Shown: positions 9,053-16,142 of the stretch, in pieces | Layout: each line of letters begins with the position of its first letter | Numbering within the stretch: position 1 is the stretch's first letter | DNA from: an uncultured Clostridia bacterium | GTDB lineage: Bacteria; Bacillota; Clostridia; UBA1212 | NCBI GenBank assembly: GCA_947304585.1 | Contig: CAMZBI010000026.1 | Coordinates: forward strand, 1-32,314 | Length of the DNA stretch: 32,314 nt | Direction: 5' to 3' | Notes under the pieces: model-generated | Told to the model about the DNA's origin: nothing | The model's input: the letters and a program-made list of their open reading frames with translations, nothing else | Databases searched by the model: none | Program-made: the position numbers and the translations under genes

Positions 9053-9651
9053 AAAAAGGTTTATTACTGATCTGTTTGATTTTAATGCTCTTGCCAATAT
9101 CCTGCGGCAGAGGGCCTGAGACTCCAAATGAGCCCGCGACTTCAAACGAGCCCGAGTCTTCAAACGGTCCAACGTCGGCTGCGCTGAAGACTGTCCGGGC
9201 TGATTTTGCCGGCAACGGATACTTGTTTGATGTAACCGTTTCAGAAGACGGGGACGGTTACCGCATCCGGGTTCTCGAATGCTCTGAAGTTTTGTTTGAG
9301 AAGCGCCTGAGCGTCTTTCACCCGGAGTGGAACAGCTTCAGCCTGTGTGACATTGGCGGGATCGGTTATATCCTCGAGTACAACCCCTACATGGCTATGG
9401 GCCTTGGTGCGTACAGCTATTCACTCTACGGCTGGTCAGGGGAGGACAGGTCATTCAATATCTTGGATCAAGGCACCGTACAGTTTGATCTGAACAAGGA
9501 TCAGATTCCCGGTGTGCGGCTTGGGGAATTCGAGGAAAAGGTCAATTCCTACATTGCCGAAAGTACGGTAATAATATCCACCCTTGACGGGGAGGTCCTG
9601 ACTTCCGGCAAACTCAAAAACATGGATGCTTCATCGATCATTTCGGGCTGA
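9049..9651 (+). CDS. Small lipoprotein of unknown function
   Basis: A 200-aa exported lipoprotein. The N-terminus is a short signal peptide with two lysines, a hydrophobic core and the lipobox LPISC (cysteine about residue 19). A hydrophilic spacer of repeated P-N-E-P/S-N-E-P units (residues about 22-43) links to a folded part that I do not recognise, with alternating hydrophobic residues suggesting a beta-rich domain (DFAGNGYLFDVTVSEDGDGY; IGYILEYNPYMAMGLGAYSY). It is translationally coupled to the HAD gene through an ATGA overlap, so it may be co-made with the glycan enzymes, although this could be only operon convenience. Confidence 0.75.
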   Translation: MKKGLLLICLILMLLPISCGRGPETPNEPATSNEPESSNGPTSAALKTVRADFAGNGYLFDVTVSEDGDGYRIRVLECSEVLFEKRLSVFHPEWNSFSLCDIGGIGYILEYNPYMAMGLGAYSYSLYGWSGEDRSFNILDQGTVQFDLNKDQIPGVRLGEFEEKVNSYIAESTVIISTLDGEVLTSGKLKNMDASSIISG

Positions 9652-9710
9652 CACGTAAAAAGCCGCAAAAGCCCACGAATCTTTTAACCAACGATCAAGG
9701 AGGTTGTTTT

Positions 9711-11405
9711 ATGGAAAAATTCAAGGATATCAAATACACCCGGCCGGACCTTCAGGCGATGAAGGCCGAGACACTGCACTACGTCAGTCTTTTCAAAAAG
9801 GCGAAAACTTTTGAGGAGGCGGACAAAAACTTATTGGCGTGGCAGGACGTGATGACAGAAGCCATGACAATGATGTCCATCGCCAACATCCGCAACACCA
9901 TCAATATGGCGGACGAGTTCTACGACGCCGAGAAGAAATATTTCGACGCCAATCTGCCGAAGCTGATGCCCGTCATGAAAAAGTCCTCCGGGGCCCTCCT
10001 CAAGAGCAAGTTCCGTCCCGAATTGGAGGCCAAATACGGCTCCCACATGTTCAAGTCCGCCGAGGTCGAGCAGAAGCTGATGAAGATTTCCATCATCCCC
10101 CAGATGATAGAGGAAAACAAGCTGGCCAGCGAGTATTCCAAGGCTGCCGCCGCCTGCTCCGTGGAGTTTATGGGTGAAAAATGCAACTTTTACGGTCTTC
10201 TCCGCCACATGCAGTCTCTGGACCGCAACGAGCGCAAAGAGGCCTTCCTCGCCTGGGCAAAGCTCTACGAAGACGTGTCCGGAAAGCTTGACGAGATCTA
10301 CGGTAAACTGGTAAAGGTCAGGGTCAAACTCGCCAAAAAGCTTGGCTTCAAGAGCTACACGGATTATGCGTACCTCCAGCGGGGCCGCTACGACTACAAA
10401 AAAGAGAACGTTGCCGAGTTCAGAGAGGCCGTCCGCAAGTACATCACCCCCCTCTGCGACAAAATGTTCAAGGACCAGGCGACAAGGCTTGGCCTCGATT
10501 CTCTCAACTGGTACGACGAGAGTCTGGTCTTCAGCGACGGCAACGCCATGCCCGAGGGCACTCCCGAGGAGCTGGTGGAGGCCGCCAAAAAGATGTACTC
10601 CGCAATGTCCCCGGAGACAAAAGAGTTCTTCGATTTCATGACGGAATACGAGCTCTACGACTTTGTGACCAGGGAGAACAAACACCTCGGCGGCTACTGC
10701 ACCGCTCTGCCCTCCCTCAAGGCACCCTTCATCTTCTCCAACTTCAACGGCACCGCTGCGGACGTTGACGTGCTCACCCACGAGGCCGGCCACGCTTTTG
10801 AAGCCTACTACGCCTCCAGAAGGCTGCCCCTCTTCGACCAGGTCTTCTCCACCAGCGAAATCAACGAGATCCACTCCATGACAATGGAGTATTTCGCCTA
10901 CCCCTACATGGAAGGCTTCTTCGGCGCCAAAGCGGACAAATACCGCTACGCCCACTTCACCGAGTCCATAAAGACCATCCCCTACCTGGTGTCCGTTGAC
11001 GAGTTCCAGCACATGGTATACGCCAATCCCGACTCCACCCCCGCCGACTGGCGCCGCTACTGGAAGGAGATCGAGCAGAAGTACATGCCCTGGCGCCATT
11101 ACGACGGCAATGAGTTCCTGGAGGGCGGCGGTTTCTGGATGCAGAAGCAGCACATATTCCTCTACCCCTTCTATTACGTGGACTACGCCATGGCCCAGCT
11201 CTGCGCTCTCCAGCTTTACAAGACAAAGACCGAGGGCGGCGACGCCTGGGGCAAATACATCGGTCTCTGCTCCATGGGCGGCAAGTACGGCTATTTTGAG
11301 ACCCTTGAAAAGGCCGGCCTTAAGATGCCCCTCAATGACGATGTGGTAAAAGAAATGGCTGATTTTGCCGAAAAAGAGGCAGAAGTACTGAAAGAAAAGC
11401 TCTAA
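9711..11405 (+). CDS. M3 family oligoendopeptidase (PepF/thimet type)
   Basis: A zinc metallopeptidase of 564 aa that degrades short peptides in the cytoplasm. The HExxH site is H357-E358-A-G-H361 in VDVLTHEAGHAFEAYYA, and the third zinc ligand lies in the downstream STSEINEIHSMTMEYFAYP segment; GGYCTALPS and the C-terminal WxQKQHIFLYPFYYVDYAMAQ are family features. No signal peptide is seen. A strong AAGGAGG precedes the ATG. It is the last gene of the plus-strand block and is closed by a hairpin terminator shared with the convergent pyroglutamyl peptidase. It lies close to three other peptidase genes on the opposite strand. Confidence 0.93.
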   Translation: MEKFKDIKYTRPDLQAMKAETLHYVSLFKKAKTFEEADKNLLAWQDVMTEAMTMMSIANIRNTINMADEFYDAEKKYFDANLPKLMPVMKKSSGALLKSKFRPELEAKYGSHMFKSAEVEQKLMKISIIPQMIEENKLASEYSKAAAACSVEFMGEKCNFYGLLRHMQSLDRNERKEAFLAWAKLYEDVSGKLDEIYGKLVKVRVKLAKKLGFKSYTDYAYLQRGRYDYKKENVAEFREAVRKYITPLCDKMFKDQATRLGLDSLNWYDESLVFSDGNAMPEGTPEELVEAAKKMYSAMSPETKEFFDFMTEYELYDFVTRENKHLGGYCTALPSLKAPFIFSNFNGTAADVDVLTHEAGHAFEAYYASRRLPLFDQVFSTSEINEIHSMTMEYFAYPYMEGFFGAKADKYRYAHFTESIKTIPYLVSVDEFQHMVYANPDSTPADWRRYWKEIEQKYMPWRHYDGNEFLEGGGFWMQKQHIFLYPFYYVDYAMAQLCALQLYKTKTEGGDAWGKYIGLCSMGGKYGYFETLEKAGLKMPLNDDVVKEMADFAEKEAEVLKEKL

Positions 11406-11437
11406 GGAATTGTTCTTTTGAGCGTTCGCTTATAAAG

Positions 11438-11478
11438 CGGCGGCTCCGGGTTTCATGTCCGGGGCCGCCGTTGTTTTT
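11438..11478. terminator. Intrinsic terminator between convergent genes
   Basis: CGGCGGCTCCGG at 11438-11449 pairs with CCGGGGCCGCCG at 11459-11470 (one G-T wobble), with a 9-nt loop, followed by TTGTTTTT on the plus strand. It closes the M3 peptidase gene. The minus strand shows GCTTTAT after the same stem, so it may also stop the pcp transcript, more weakly. Confidence 0.85.
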
Positions 11479-11497
11479 ATCCGTTGTTTTTTGTCCC

Positions 11498-12085
11498 TCA
11501 CAGGAGCTTTATTATCTCCTCAAGGACCTCCACAGTTTTTTCCTTTTCAAGGCTTGGAACCCCCTCTTTTGCCTGTTCCGGGAAATACGGAACGTGGACG
11601 AATCCCACCCGGACCTTTTCTCCCTTGAACCTTTCAAGAAGGGAATAGAGAAGATCGTTGCAGACAAAAGTACCGGCACTGTAGGAAATGCGGCAGGGAA
11701 GACCTCTTTCGCTGAGAGAAGTCGCGATCTCTTTGGCGTTTACCGTTGAGACCAGGGCCGTTTCGCCGCCTTGCACCACGGGCTCTCCATTGGCCTTGTA
11801 TCCTTCGTTGTCGGGTATCCCGGCGTCCCTGAAATTTAAGGCGATCGCCTCGGGGGTGACGTTGGCCCGTCCTCCCGCAAGGCCGACGCAGAGTATCACG
11901 TCAGGCCTGATCTCTTTGGCCTTGGCAATGCATGTCTTTGCAGCCTCGCCGAAAACCGTTGGCAAGCCAAGCTTAAAAAGTTCAAAACCGCCCACCACGT
12001 CCGGCAGCGCATTGACGCACTCCCAGGAAGGGTTTTTCAACTCACCGCCAAAGGGATCAAATCCCGTGATCAGAAGCCTCTTCAT
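11498..12085 (-). CDS. pcp: Pyroglutamyl peptidase I (pyrrolidone-carboxylate peptidase, C15)
   Basis: A cysteine peptidase that removes N-terminal pyroglutamate from peptides in the cytoplasm. The 195-aa protein opens with the family N-terminus (LLITGFDPFGGELKNPS). The catalytic triad is visible as E79 (ANVTPEAIALN), C142 (SYSAGTFVCND) and H164 (GFVHVPYFPEQ). The length is slightly below the usual 200-215 aa. It starts 16 bp after the stop of the HtrA-like gene upstream on the same strand, so the two are probably co-transcribed. Confidence 0.94.
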   Translation of the reverse strand: MKRLLITGFDPFGGELKNPSWECVNALPDVVGGFELFKLGLPTVFGEAAKTCIAKAKEIRPDVILCVGLAGGRANVTPEAIALNFRDAGIPDNEGYKANGEPVVQGGETALVSTVNAKEIATSLSERGLPCRISYSAGTFVCNDLLYSLLERFKGEKVRVGFVHVPYFPEQAKEGVPSLEKEKTVEVLEEIIKLL

Positions 12086-12100
12086 GGCCCCGTCCCTTTC

Positions 12101-13315
12101 TCACATTATCATGCCGTCGCCGGTGTCCCAGTTCTCCGGCACAAGATCCGGCGTGTATTCGTCAAGCACCACGGTAATCTCAAAGGATCTGTTGTCGTGG
12201 ACGCCTTTCAGCACCACTGTTGTTCCCGCAGGCTTGCCTCTTATCACCACGCCAAGCTCGTCAGGAGTTGTGATTTCCGTGGAGTCAACTGCGGTTATAA
12301 GCATGCCCTTAACCAGCCCCGCCTTTTCCGCAGCGCTTCCCGGCACAATGTAGTTCACATAGGCGCCGCTGACCCTTGAAGAGCCGAAAAAGCTCTGTCT
12401 GTAGGCTGTTGCAGCGGCAATGCCAAGAGCGCCCTTGCCCTTTACGAAACCGTATGTAATGAGCTGGGCAGCGATGTTCAGTGCATCGTTTACAGGAATG
12501 CAAAAGCCGATGCCTTCTACAAGGTTTTTGTTGACCTTGGCGGTGACCATGCCAATAACGTGTCCTCTGGCGTCAAAAGCAGGTCCTCCGGAGTTGCCCT
12601 CGTTCACCGCAGCGTCAACCTGGAACACTATGATCGGCGTGCCGTCCTCGTTGATGGCTCTGTTAAGCGCACTGACCACGCCCCGGGAAAGAGAGAAGGT
12701 GAGCTCGCCGAGAGGGTTGCCGATGACTATCACGTCCTCGCCCACCACGACCTCATTGGTGTCGCCGAAAACAGCGGGCTTAAGGCCCTTGGCGTCGATC
12801 TTGATGACCGCAACGTCGTTGGTCTTTTCAGCGCCAATGATCTCCGCGTCGTAGGTCTCGCCGTTGTAAAGGGTCACCTTGAAAGAGGTTCCGTCCTCTA
12901 TCACGTGGTTGTTGGTGAGGATGTAGCCGTCCTCCGTCAGAATCATGCCGGTGCCGGAAGAGGCGTTGACGCTGGTCTGGCCGAAGATGTTGGTGGATTT
13001 GTTCTCGGACCTGATGCCCACCACGGAATTGACGTTGTTTTTGTAGATGTCAACGGTGGAATAGGTCTGATCGGCGGCAGATCCTCTTTTGAAAAGGTTG
13101 TAGGTCTCCGCCTCGCTGCCGGTGTTCGTTTTATGGGTGTCTCTGCCTGAAACACCCGAGGGTGCGTTCGTGGCATTTTCGGTGCTGCCGTTTTCTTTCC
13201 CGTAGAGTATCTCAGAGATACTGCCAAGATCCGGCAATACGCAGCCGGTCAGCAGACAAACCGCCAATATGACCAGTGCGGCAGTCGTTATACTTTTTAA
13301 AATCTTTTTTCTCAT
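12101..13315 (-). CDS. HtrA/DegP-like serine protease, predicted lipoprotein
   Basis: A trypsin-like protease with one PDZ domain, used for quality control of exported proteins. The 404-aa protein begins with a signal peptide ending in lipobox LLTGC (C25), then a Ser/Asn/Thr-rich linker to about residue 85. The triad is H137 (TNNHVIE), D167 (TNDVAVIKI) and S242 (VNEGNSGGPAF). The PDZ domain occupies roughly residues 300-390. Most Gram-positive HtrA proteins use an uncleaved helix, so the cysteine anchor is a variation; the helix could alternatively stay uncleaved. I start it at ATG 13315 with AAAGGA upstream; an in-frame ATG at 13432 would only translate the repeat-bearing leader. Three direct repeats lie just upstream (see 13334-13406). 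Confidence 0.9.
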   Translation of the reverse strand: MRKKILKSITTAALVILAVCLLTGCVLPDLGSISEILYGKENGSTENATNAPSGVSGRDTHKTNTGSEAETYNLFKRGSAADQTYSTVDIYKNNVNSVVGIRSENKSTNIFGQTSVNASSGTGMILTEDGYILTNNHVIEDGTSFKVTLYNGETYDAEIIGAEKTNDVAVIKIDAKGLKPAVFGDTNEVVVGEDVIVIGNPLGELTFSLSRGVVSALNRAINEDGTPIIVFQVDAAVNEGNSGGPAFDARGHVIGMVTAKVNKNLVEGIGFCIPVNDALNIAAQLITYGFVKGKGALGIAAATAYRQSFFGSSRVSGAYVNYIVPGSAAEKAGLVKGMLITAVDSTEITTPDELGVVIRGKPAGTTVVLKGVHDNRSFEITVVLDEYTPDLVPENWDTGDGMIM

Positions 13316-13333
13316 TTTATTATTCCTTTCAGG

Positions 13334-13406
13334 AGTGCCCCGGAGATTGGATCCCTCTTCCCGGAAGTGCCCCGGGAACAGTTCTCTCTTACCGGAAGTG
13401 CCCCGG
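13334..13406. repeat. Three direct repeats in the htrA-like leader, 31-32 bp apart
   Basis: AGTGCCCCGG occurs at 13334-13343, 13366-13375 and 13397-13406, with CCGGA or CAGGA before it, and similar flanks (CTCTT). The spacing of 32 and 31 bp is about three helical turns. The array lies 19-91 bp upstream of the htrA-like start codon, where an envelope-stress regulator could bind; a decayed minisatellite is the alternative. A related GGAGTGTCCCGGCATTT lies near 16120. Confidence 0.55.
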
Positions 13407-13522
13407 AAAACGTACTCCGCCTTCCGCGGCATTTCTCACGAAGGTCATTTTACTCTTCAAAGTTTAAACAATCATAAAAAGCGCCTGCGGGCTTCACGCA
13501 CAGATCCTGCGCATTCCGCCTT

Positions 13523-14764
13523 TCAGATCTTTGCCTCCTCGGCCCACTGACCGTTTATAAGGATAGGCACTCTTTTGCCTTCTCCCGTGACGCCTGTTAT
13601 GCAAAGGGTCTCGTCGCCGATCATGAAATCCACGTGGCTCAAGGAGTCGTTCACCCCCGCCTTTATGATCTCTTCCCTGGTCATTTTCTCCGAGCCCTCT
13701 ATGACTTCGTTAAAGCCCCGGCCAAGGGCCAGGTGGCAGCTGGCGTTCTCGTCAAAAAGTGTATTGAGGAAGAGTATGCCTGTTTGACCCACAGGAGAAC
13801 TCACCGGCACTATCGCAGCCTCTCCCAAAAAAGAGGCGTTGTCGTCGATATTTATCAATGTCTTCAGCATGTCCTCTCCTTTTTCAGCCTTCCAGGAGAC
13901 TGCCTTGCCGTTCTCGAAGGTGATGCTGAAATTTTCGATCAGGCTTCCGTTGTAGGAAAGAGGTTTCGTTGCAACTACAGTGCCCTCGGCAACGCCTCTC
14001 ATTGGCGACGTGAATATCTCCTCGGTGGGAAGGTTTGGCACAAAATAGATGCCGGTCCTTGCCGTCTCGCCGCCGCCAACGAATTTGGCCCCGGGGATCA
14101 GACCCAACTTAAAATCGGTGCCGTTGGCGCTTTTGTATTCAAGCTCCCGAAGATCCAGGGAGTTCAGCCACTTGCATTTTTCCTCATACAGCGCCTGTCT
14201 GCTCTTCCAGACCTCCTCGGGGTCCTGCTCCTCCGACACGTAGACCGTGGCGAGTATCGCCTCCCAGAGCTTTTCCACGCCTTTATGAGGTTTCTCATTC
14301 GGGAAGACCGCTTTTGCCCAGGCCTTTGAGGGGACCGCGGCAATGCACCACTGCTGGAGGCCCTCCAGCGCATCCCGGTACTTCTTCATGGCCGCCCGTC
14401 TTGCACGGCTGACCTTCAGAAATTTGTCCGCGTTGATGCCCTTGAGCGCGTCCGGAGCCTCGGACATGATGTGGATCTTCGCAGCCCTCTCGTCCACCTC
14501 CTCTTGGGCCTTTTCCTCCATCCAGCGGCTCACCTTTTTCATGGTGGAAAGCTTCTGGTGTCTGTAGGCAAGCCTTGAGAGCTTGTCGGATAAGAACTCC
14601 ACGTGGACCTTTCCCGCGCCTGCCCGGTAGCACTCCTCCGCAAGAATTGCGGCAAAATCCTCCTGCTCCGCGGCGATATTTATAATGACGCTCTGGCCTT
14701 TCTGGACGTTGACGCCGACCCTGGCTATAAGTCTGGCGTATTTTCTTATAAGACTTTTTTTCAT
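13523..14764 (-). CDS. M29 family aminopeptidase (AmpS/PepS-like)
   Basis: A 413-aa metallo-aminopeptidase of the thermophilic aminopeptidase T/AmpS family, which removes N-terminal residues from peptides in the cytoplasm. Family features are the N-terminal QKGQSVIINIAAEQEDFAAIL, the central GTDFKLGLIPGAKFVGGGET, FVPNLPTEEIFTSPMRGVAEG with the metal-binding Glu, and the C-terminal CHLALGRGF and SHVDFMIG with conserved His and Asp. The start has GGGGAGAAA about 8 nt upstream. Together with M3, C15 and HtrA-like neighbours it makes four peptidase genes within about 5 kb. It lies upstream, in transcription order, of the htrA-like gene, separated by about 200 bp that hold a weak hairpin and the repeat array. 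Confidence 0.92.
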   Translation of the reverse strand: MKKSLIRKYARLIARVGVNVQKGQSVIINIAAEQEDFAAILAEECYRAGAGKVHVEFLSDKLSRLAYRHQKLSTMKKVSRWMEEKAQEEVDERAAKIHIMSEAPDALKGINADKFLKVSRARRAAMKKYRDALEGLQQWCIAAVPSKAWAKAVFPNEKPHKGVEKLWEAILATVYVSEEQDPEEVWKSRQALYEEKCKWLNSLDLRELEYKSANGTDFKLGLIPGAKFVGGGETARTGIYFVPNLPTEEIFTSPMRGVAEGTVVATKPLSYNGSLIENFSITFENGKAVSWKAEKGEDMLKTLINIDDNASFLGEAAIVPVSSPVGQTGILFLNTLFDENASCHLALGRGFNEVIEGSEKMTREEIIKAGVNDSLSHVDFMIGDETLCITGVTGEGKRVPILINGQWAEEAKI

Positions 14765-14816
14765 CTTTTATTTCTCCCCTGTTGTATTCCGGTCTTTTGA
14801 CAAGCCGGACCTTCAT

Positions 14817-14845
14817 ATTTTAGCAAGAGGGCCGCCCGGCACCAA
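14817..14845 (-). promoter_or_regulatory. Possible promoter of the M29 aminopeptidase gene
   Basis: On the minus strand TTGGTG (14840-14845) and TAAAAT (14817-14822) are separated by 17 bp. The -35 box is poor. The same intergenic stretch (14765-14902) has an imperfect GC-rich hairpin (AGGGC near 14827 with GCCCT near 14859) without a good T-run. Confidence 0.3.
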
Positions 14846-14902
14846 CGCCAAGCCGCCCTCCGCGCTTCTATTCTTTACAAATCAGATCAACCCGTGGCCT
14901 GA

Positions 14903-15391
14903 TCAGAACGGAATGTCTCCGTCATCCGGTGAAACGGGGCAGTTTTCGCAGTCGCCGCCGCACCCGGGGAACTCCGGGCAATCGGGATCTTCATCGTCGT
15001 CCTCAAGGCTGATGGTAACTTTTTCGCCGCAGCCGGGGCACTCGATAGTTATTTCCTCTTCGGAGTCCAAAAGGTCCTCATCCACCGGCAGGATTTCTCC
15101 GCAGTTGGGGCACGTAAACTCCTCGGTATAATCCTCATCCTCGTCCTCATCGAAATCTTCGGGATCATCGTCGTCAACCCCGTAGAGAAAATCGTACAGG
15201 TCTTCCTGGGTCTCGCAGAGCTCGTCTGAAATGTCGTTCTGCTTCTCGTCAATGCTCTCGATGGAAGTGGCCATATCATCCAGCAGTTCAACGATATCGC
15301 TGAAGATCCTGCTCTCCGGGCTGCTCTCGTCCAGCTTGATCCCGTCAATAAGACCTCTGAGATAACTAACACGTTCTGTCAAATAACCCAT
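14903..15391 (-). CDS. CD1247-type acidic zinc-ribbon protein
   Basis: A 162-aa, very acidic protein. Residues 1-70 (MGYLTERVSYLRGLIDGIKL onward) are predicted helical and match the CD1247 N-terminal domain known from Clostridia, a family without an assigned function. An Asp/Glu tract follows, then CPNCG and CPGCG pairs that would form a zinc ribbon, and a last Cys-rich segment (PGCGGDCENCP) that could be a further metal site. AGGAGG lies 7 nt before the ATG. It follows efp by only 30 bp and is probably co-transcribed with it; that linkage suggests a link to translation, but no function can be assigned. Confidence 0.8.
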   Translation of the reverse strand: MGYLTERVSYLRGLIDGIKLDESSPESRIFSDIVELLDDMATSIESIDEKQNDISDELCETQEDLYDFLYGVDDDDPEDFDEDEDEDYTEEFTCPNCGEILPVDEDLLDSEEEITIECPGCGEKVTISLEDDDEDPDCPEFPGCGGDCENCPVSPDDGDIPF

Positions 15392-15421
15392 GATGAATCC
15401 TCCTAACCAAGGGCCCTCTTA

Positions 15422-15979
15422 TCAGGCTCTCTCCATATATTCCTCAGTTCTTGTGTCGATTCTGATCCTGTCGCCAACGTTAATGAAGAGCGGAACTCTC
15501 ACTGTCGCGCCTGTCTCCACGGTGGCGGGTTTAACTGTGCCGGTGGCGGTATCGCCCTTGAATCCCGGCTCGGTTTCAATAACTTCAAGCTCAACGAAGA
15601 TCGGCGGTTCGATTCCGAAAACGTTGCCTTTGAAGGACAGTATCTTGCAGATATCGTTCTCTTTAACGAATTTCAGCTTATCGCCAACGGTCTCCGCATT
15701 GATGGGAAGCTGATCGTAAGTCTCAAGATCCATGAAATAGTAGAGGTCCTCGTCGCTGTAGAGGTACTGCATGTCTCTTCTGTCGACTCTTGCGTTTTCG
15801 AACTTGTCGGTGGGGTTGAAAGATCTCTCAACTGTGGCGCCGGTAATAACGTTCTTCATCTTTGTTCTGACAAACGCTGCGCCCTTACCCGGCTTAACAT
15901 GCTGAAACTCAACGACCTGCCATACGCCGTTGTCCATCTCGAAAGTAACGCCATTTCTAAAATCACCGGCTGTTAACAT
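15422..15979 (-). CDS. efp: Elongation factor P
   Basis: Binds ribosomes stalled on polyproline stretches and promotes peptide-bond formation. The 185-aa protein shows the three-domain EF-P sequence: N-terminal KOW-like domain with the exposed loop KPGKGAA (tip lysine K32, the residue modified or left bare in different bacteria), then two OB domains ending in [19 protein letters not shown] start it at ATG 15979, with AGGAGG upstream; the open frame continues to 16033 through the leader. Polyproline-dependent translation is relevant here because several surface proteins at 21.5-31.4 kb have Pro-rich linkers. No EF-P modification gene is in the window. Confidence 0.97.
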   Translation of the reverse strand: MLTAGDFRNGVTFEMDNGVWQVVEFQHVKPGKGAAFVRTKMKNVITGATVERSFNPTDKFENARVDRRDMQYLYSDEDLYYFMDLETYDQLPINAETVGDKLKFVKENDICKILSFKGNVFGIEPPIFVELEVIETEPGFKGDTATGTVKPATVETGATVRVPLFINVGDRIRIDTRTEEYMERA

Positions 15980-16063
15980 ATATTTTTCCTCCTGAAAATG
16001 TGAGTCTTTGAAGGCTCGGCGCGCTGGCTTCACAACGCCAATCCTTTTATTCCAAATCGCTTA

Positions 16064-16092
16064 ATTTTAACATTACGCCGCCCTAAAATCAA
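16064..16092 (-). promoter_or_regulatory. Promoter of efp
   Basis: Minus strand TTGATT (16087-16092) and TAAAAT (16064-16069) are separated by 17 bp, about 85 nt upstream of the efp start codon. The leader carries one ATTGGCGT copy (plus-strand ACGCCAAT at 16035-16042). Confidence 0.55.
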
Positions 16093-16142
16093 CAACTTTT
16101 CCCGAGTGTGAAGGGCTTTGGGAGTGTCCCGGCATTTGCGCT

